Assembly (NCBI RefSeq): GCF_000687915.1 | Contig: NZ_JHZY01000004.1 | Span: 1,746,001 to 1,810,000, forward strand | Length of the DNA: 64,000 nt | DNA from: Leeuwenhoekiella sp. MAR_2009_132 | Lineage (GTDB): Bacteria; Bacteroidota; Bacteroidia; Flavobacteriales; Flavobacteriaceae | Direction: 5' to 3' | Part shown: positions 26,401 through 29,400 of the stretch, piece by piece | Numbering within the stretch: the first letter of the stretch is position 1 | Layout: the number at the start of each line of letters is the position of its first letter | Made by a program: the position numbers and the translations under genes | Notes under the pieces: model-generated | The model's input: only the letters and a program-made list of their open reading frames with translations | What the model was told of the DNA's origin: nothing | Databases searched by the model: none

Positions 26401-29400
26401 GTCTGTATCTGGTACAGGTAGAGGTATTCCTATAACACCAAATGCTATGTCAGAATTACCTTCACGGTCGTCATAAGGATCTAAAATATCTGCCAGACCA
26501 TCTGCATCTGCATCATTAGCAATACCGGCACCATAACGACCATCTCCACCCGCATCTGTACCGCCGGCTTCTATAGCATCTACAATACCATCATTGTCTG
26601 AATCTAGATCAATAAAATCTGGGTTATTAGTCCCTGCTGTATTAGGAATCGCAAGATTTGAGTCTGTTGAAGTTTGATCTGTGGTCACCGCTAAAGGAAT
26701 ACCATTGTCATTTACTTCGGTATTATCTAAAACTCCTATTCCCGGTTGACCGTTTCCGTCAGGATCATCTGTACCGCCTGCTTCGCGATAGTCTGGAATA
26801 CCATCATTATCTGTATCTAAATCAAAATAATTAGGAATACCATCTCCGTCTTTGTCTGAAGGATTTGTTCTTGGGTTGTTATCTCCATCTTCGTTGAAAT
26901 CTTCATCAGTATCCAAAATACCATCATTATCATCGTCTAAGTCAACGATGTCATTAATGCCGTCACCATCATTATCTTGTGCTGAAGCTTCTCTCCAGTC
27001 TCTATCGCCACCAGCAGGGTCTAAATCTGGCTGGTCATTTGGGGTTTGACCGCCATTTGTAGCATTACCGGCAGTTCCTGTTCCAGAAACAGTATCGTAA
27101 ATATCAGCGAGACCATCACCATCAGAATCGGTAAATTGATTTGGCTCAAGAATACCATCAGCCCGCTGAGTAAATAAATCATCTACAGTAGTATTGTTTT
27201 CTAGATAGTCAAAAATCCCATCATTTTCAGAATCTACATCTGCGTAATCTGGAGCAGAACCACCATCTGTGTTTGTATATCCTATACCTGCGCCCCCGTT
27301 ATCTACATCATATGCATTATCTATACCGTCGCTGTCGGTATCTATTCCTGATGGTGCAACATAGACTGAAGTTGATTGACCTTCTATATTATCAATAATA
27401 CCATCATTGTCAATATCTATATCCAGATAATTCTTAATCCCATCACTATCTCTGTCTTGATTAAAACCGAAACTATCCAAAACATTGCCGCCAAAATCAC
27501 GATCATTTGTATCTGCAAGACCATCTTCATCACTATCTGCAGGAGTTCCTGTGCCTACAATACCATTGTTATCACCGTCAACTATTTGAAAGTTTCCTTC
27601 AAAAGTATCTGGTAAGCCATCACTATCAGAATCAAGATCCAAATAGTTGGGTAATACATCTGTATCTGAATTTAGAAAAGCAGGAAATGTAACTTCAGCA
27701 TCGATAGCATCGTGCCACCCATTATTGTCTGTGTCCGCAAAGCCATCAACTATCCCGTCGTTATTTGTGTCGTTATAAGAGTTGTTATTTGAAAAGGCTT
27801 CTGTTGTATCTGAAAGACCATCATTGTCTGAATCTCTATCGAGAAAGTCGTAAAGGGTGGCTTTTATATCTGAAGAGGCATCTGTATTTCGTACTGTAAA
27901 ATTAGGTGTACCGCTATCTGCTGAAGTTTCTAAGAAATCTGCAAAACCATTAGTTCCAAAAGTGGAAGTATCTACAAGACCATCATTATTTGTATCTGCA
28001 AGACCAGCTTCTATAACATCTGGAATAGCGTCATTATCTGCATCCAGATCTAAATGGTTAGGTATCCCATCACCGTCAAAGTCAAAACCTGCGGCTATAC
28101 CATTAGCATCAAGCGCAGCAAAATCTGCATCTAGATAGTTAGGCACACCATCAGCATCAGCGTCTGCGGTAGGGTCTGTACCTTGTCCTTCAATAGTATC
28201 TAGAATACCATCGTTATCTGAGTCTAAATCGACAATATCTGCAATACCATCACCGTCTGAATCTATATCTATGGTAATTGTAAGTATAGCTGTATCTGTG
28301 CCACCGTTTCCATCTGTAATACTATATTCTGCTGAAGGTACAAGACCTGTATAGTCAGTTTCCGGAATGAATATGTAACTACCGTTTCCGTATATTTGTA
28401 GACTACCTACACCTGTAATAGAAGCTGTTTGACCAGCAGTATAATTAGAACCACCTATTGTAAATGAGGTGATTGTTAGCGTATCGCCGTCTGCATCTGT
28501 GTCATTTAGTAATAAATCTCCCGGGGTGTTATCTCCTATTGAGAGTGTAATGTTTTGAGTTGTTGAATTAAAATCATCAACCGCAATAGGATTTGCATTT
28601 ACACTAAGGAGCGCCGCTTCTGAAGTGGTAGTACCACAAACATAATTTTCATCTGTAATAATTACCTGATATTGGTAATTGTCATATGTGTAGGGTACTG
28701 CGGTTAGGGTAAGAATATTTGTTGTACTTCCTGTATATATTCCTGTATCAGAAAGCGTTGTAAAACTCGTGCCATTATCTGTGCTAACCTGCCATACATA
28801 GCTTAATGAAACACCACTTGCATCTACACTAAAGGTTGCATTTTCAGTTTCATTAATAGATTGATCTGTAGGTTGAGTATTTATTGCAGGAGCAGATCCT
28901 GCTGTAGTCACATCTACATTTGTACCGGGATATGTTGCCCCCTGTACAGTACCATCAGCATTTACAGCAGGGGGATTCCCCGTACCGTAAAATTCATTAT
29001 CGCCACCATCTGTATTTGCATCACCATACGCCTCATTTGCGTCGCTACAACCATCATCATCAGAATCTGTATCTAAATAATCTGGTGTGCCATCGCCGTC
29101 AGAATCTAAGCCACACGATAGTATTGAGAAAGGCAGTGCTGTTTTAGATATTGTACTGCTTTGATAACTCACCGTTAGAACTGCACCACCACCATTTTCA
29201 TAGAATAATACGGTTATTGGATAAAGACCTGCATTTAAATTTATTGCACCACTTGCCTCTCTAGGACCGTGATCACCATCATTATTTACAACCTCAATAC
29301 CGTTAATAATTAATTTTGAGCCGTCGTCAGAATTTGTGAAAAAGGTATACGTATCTGCAGTGGCAATATTTATTAATCCGGTATATCGAATTGCATAGGT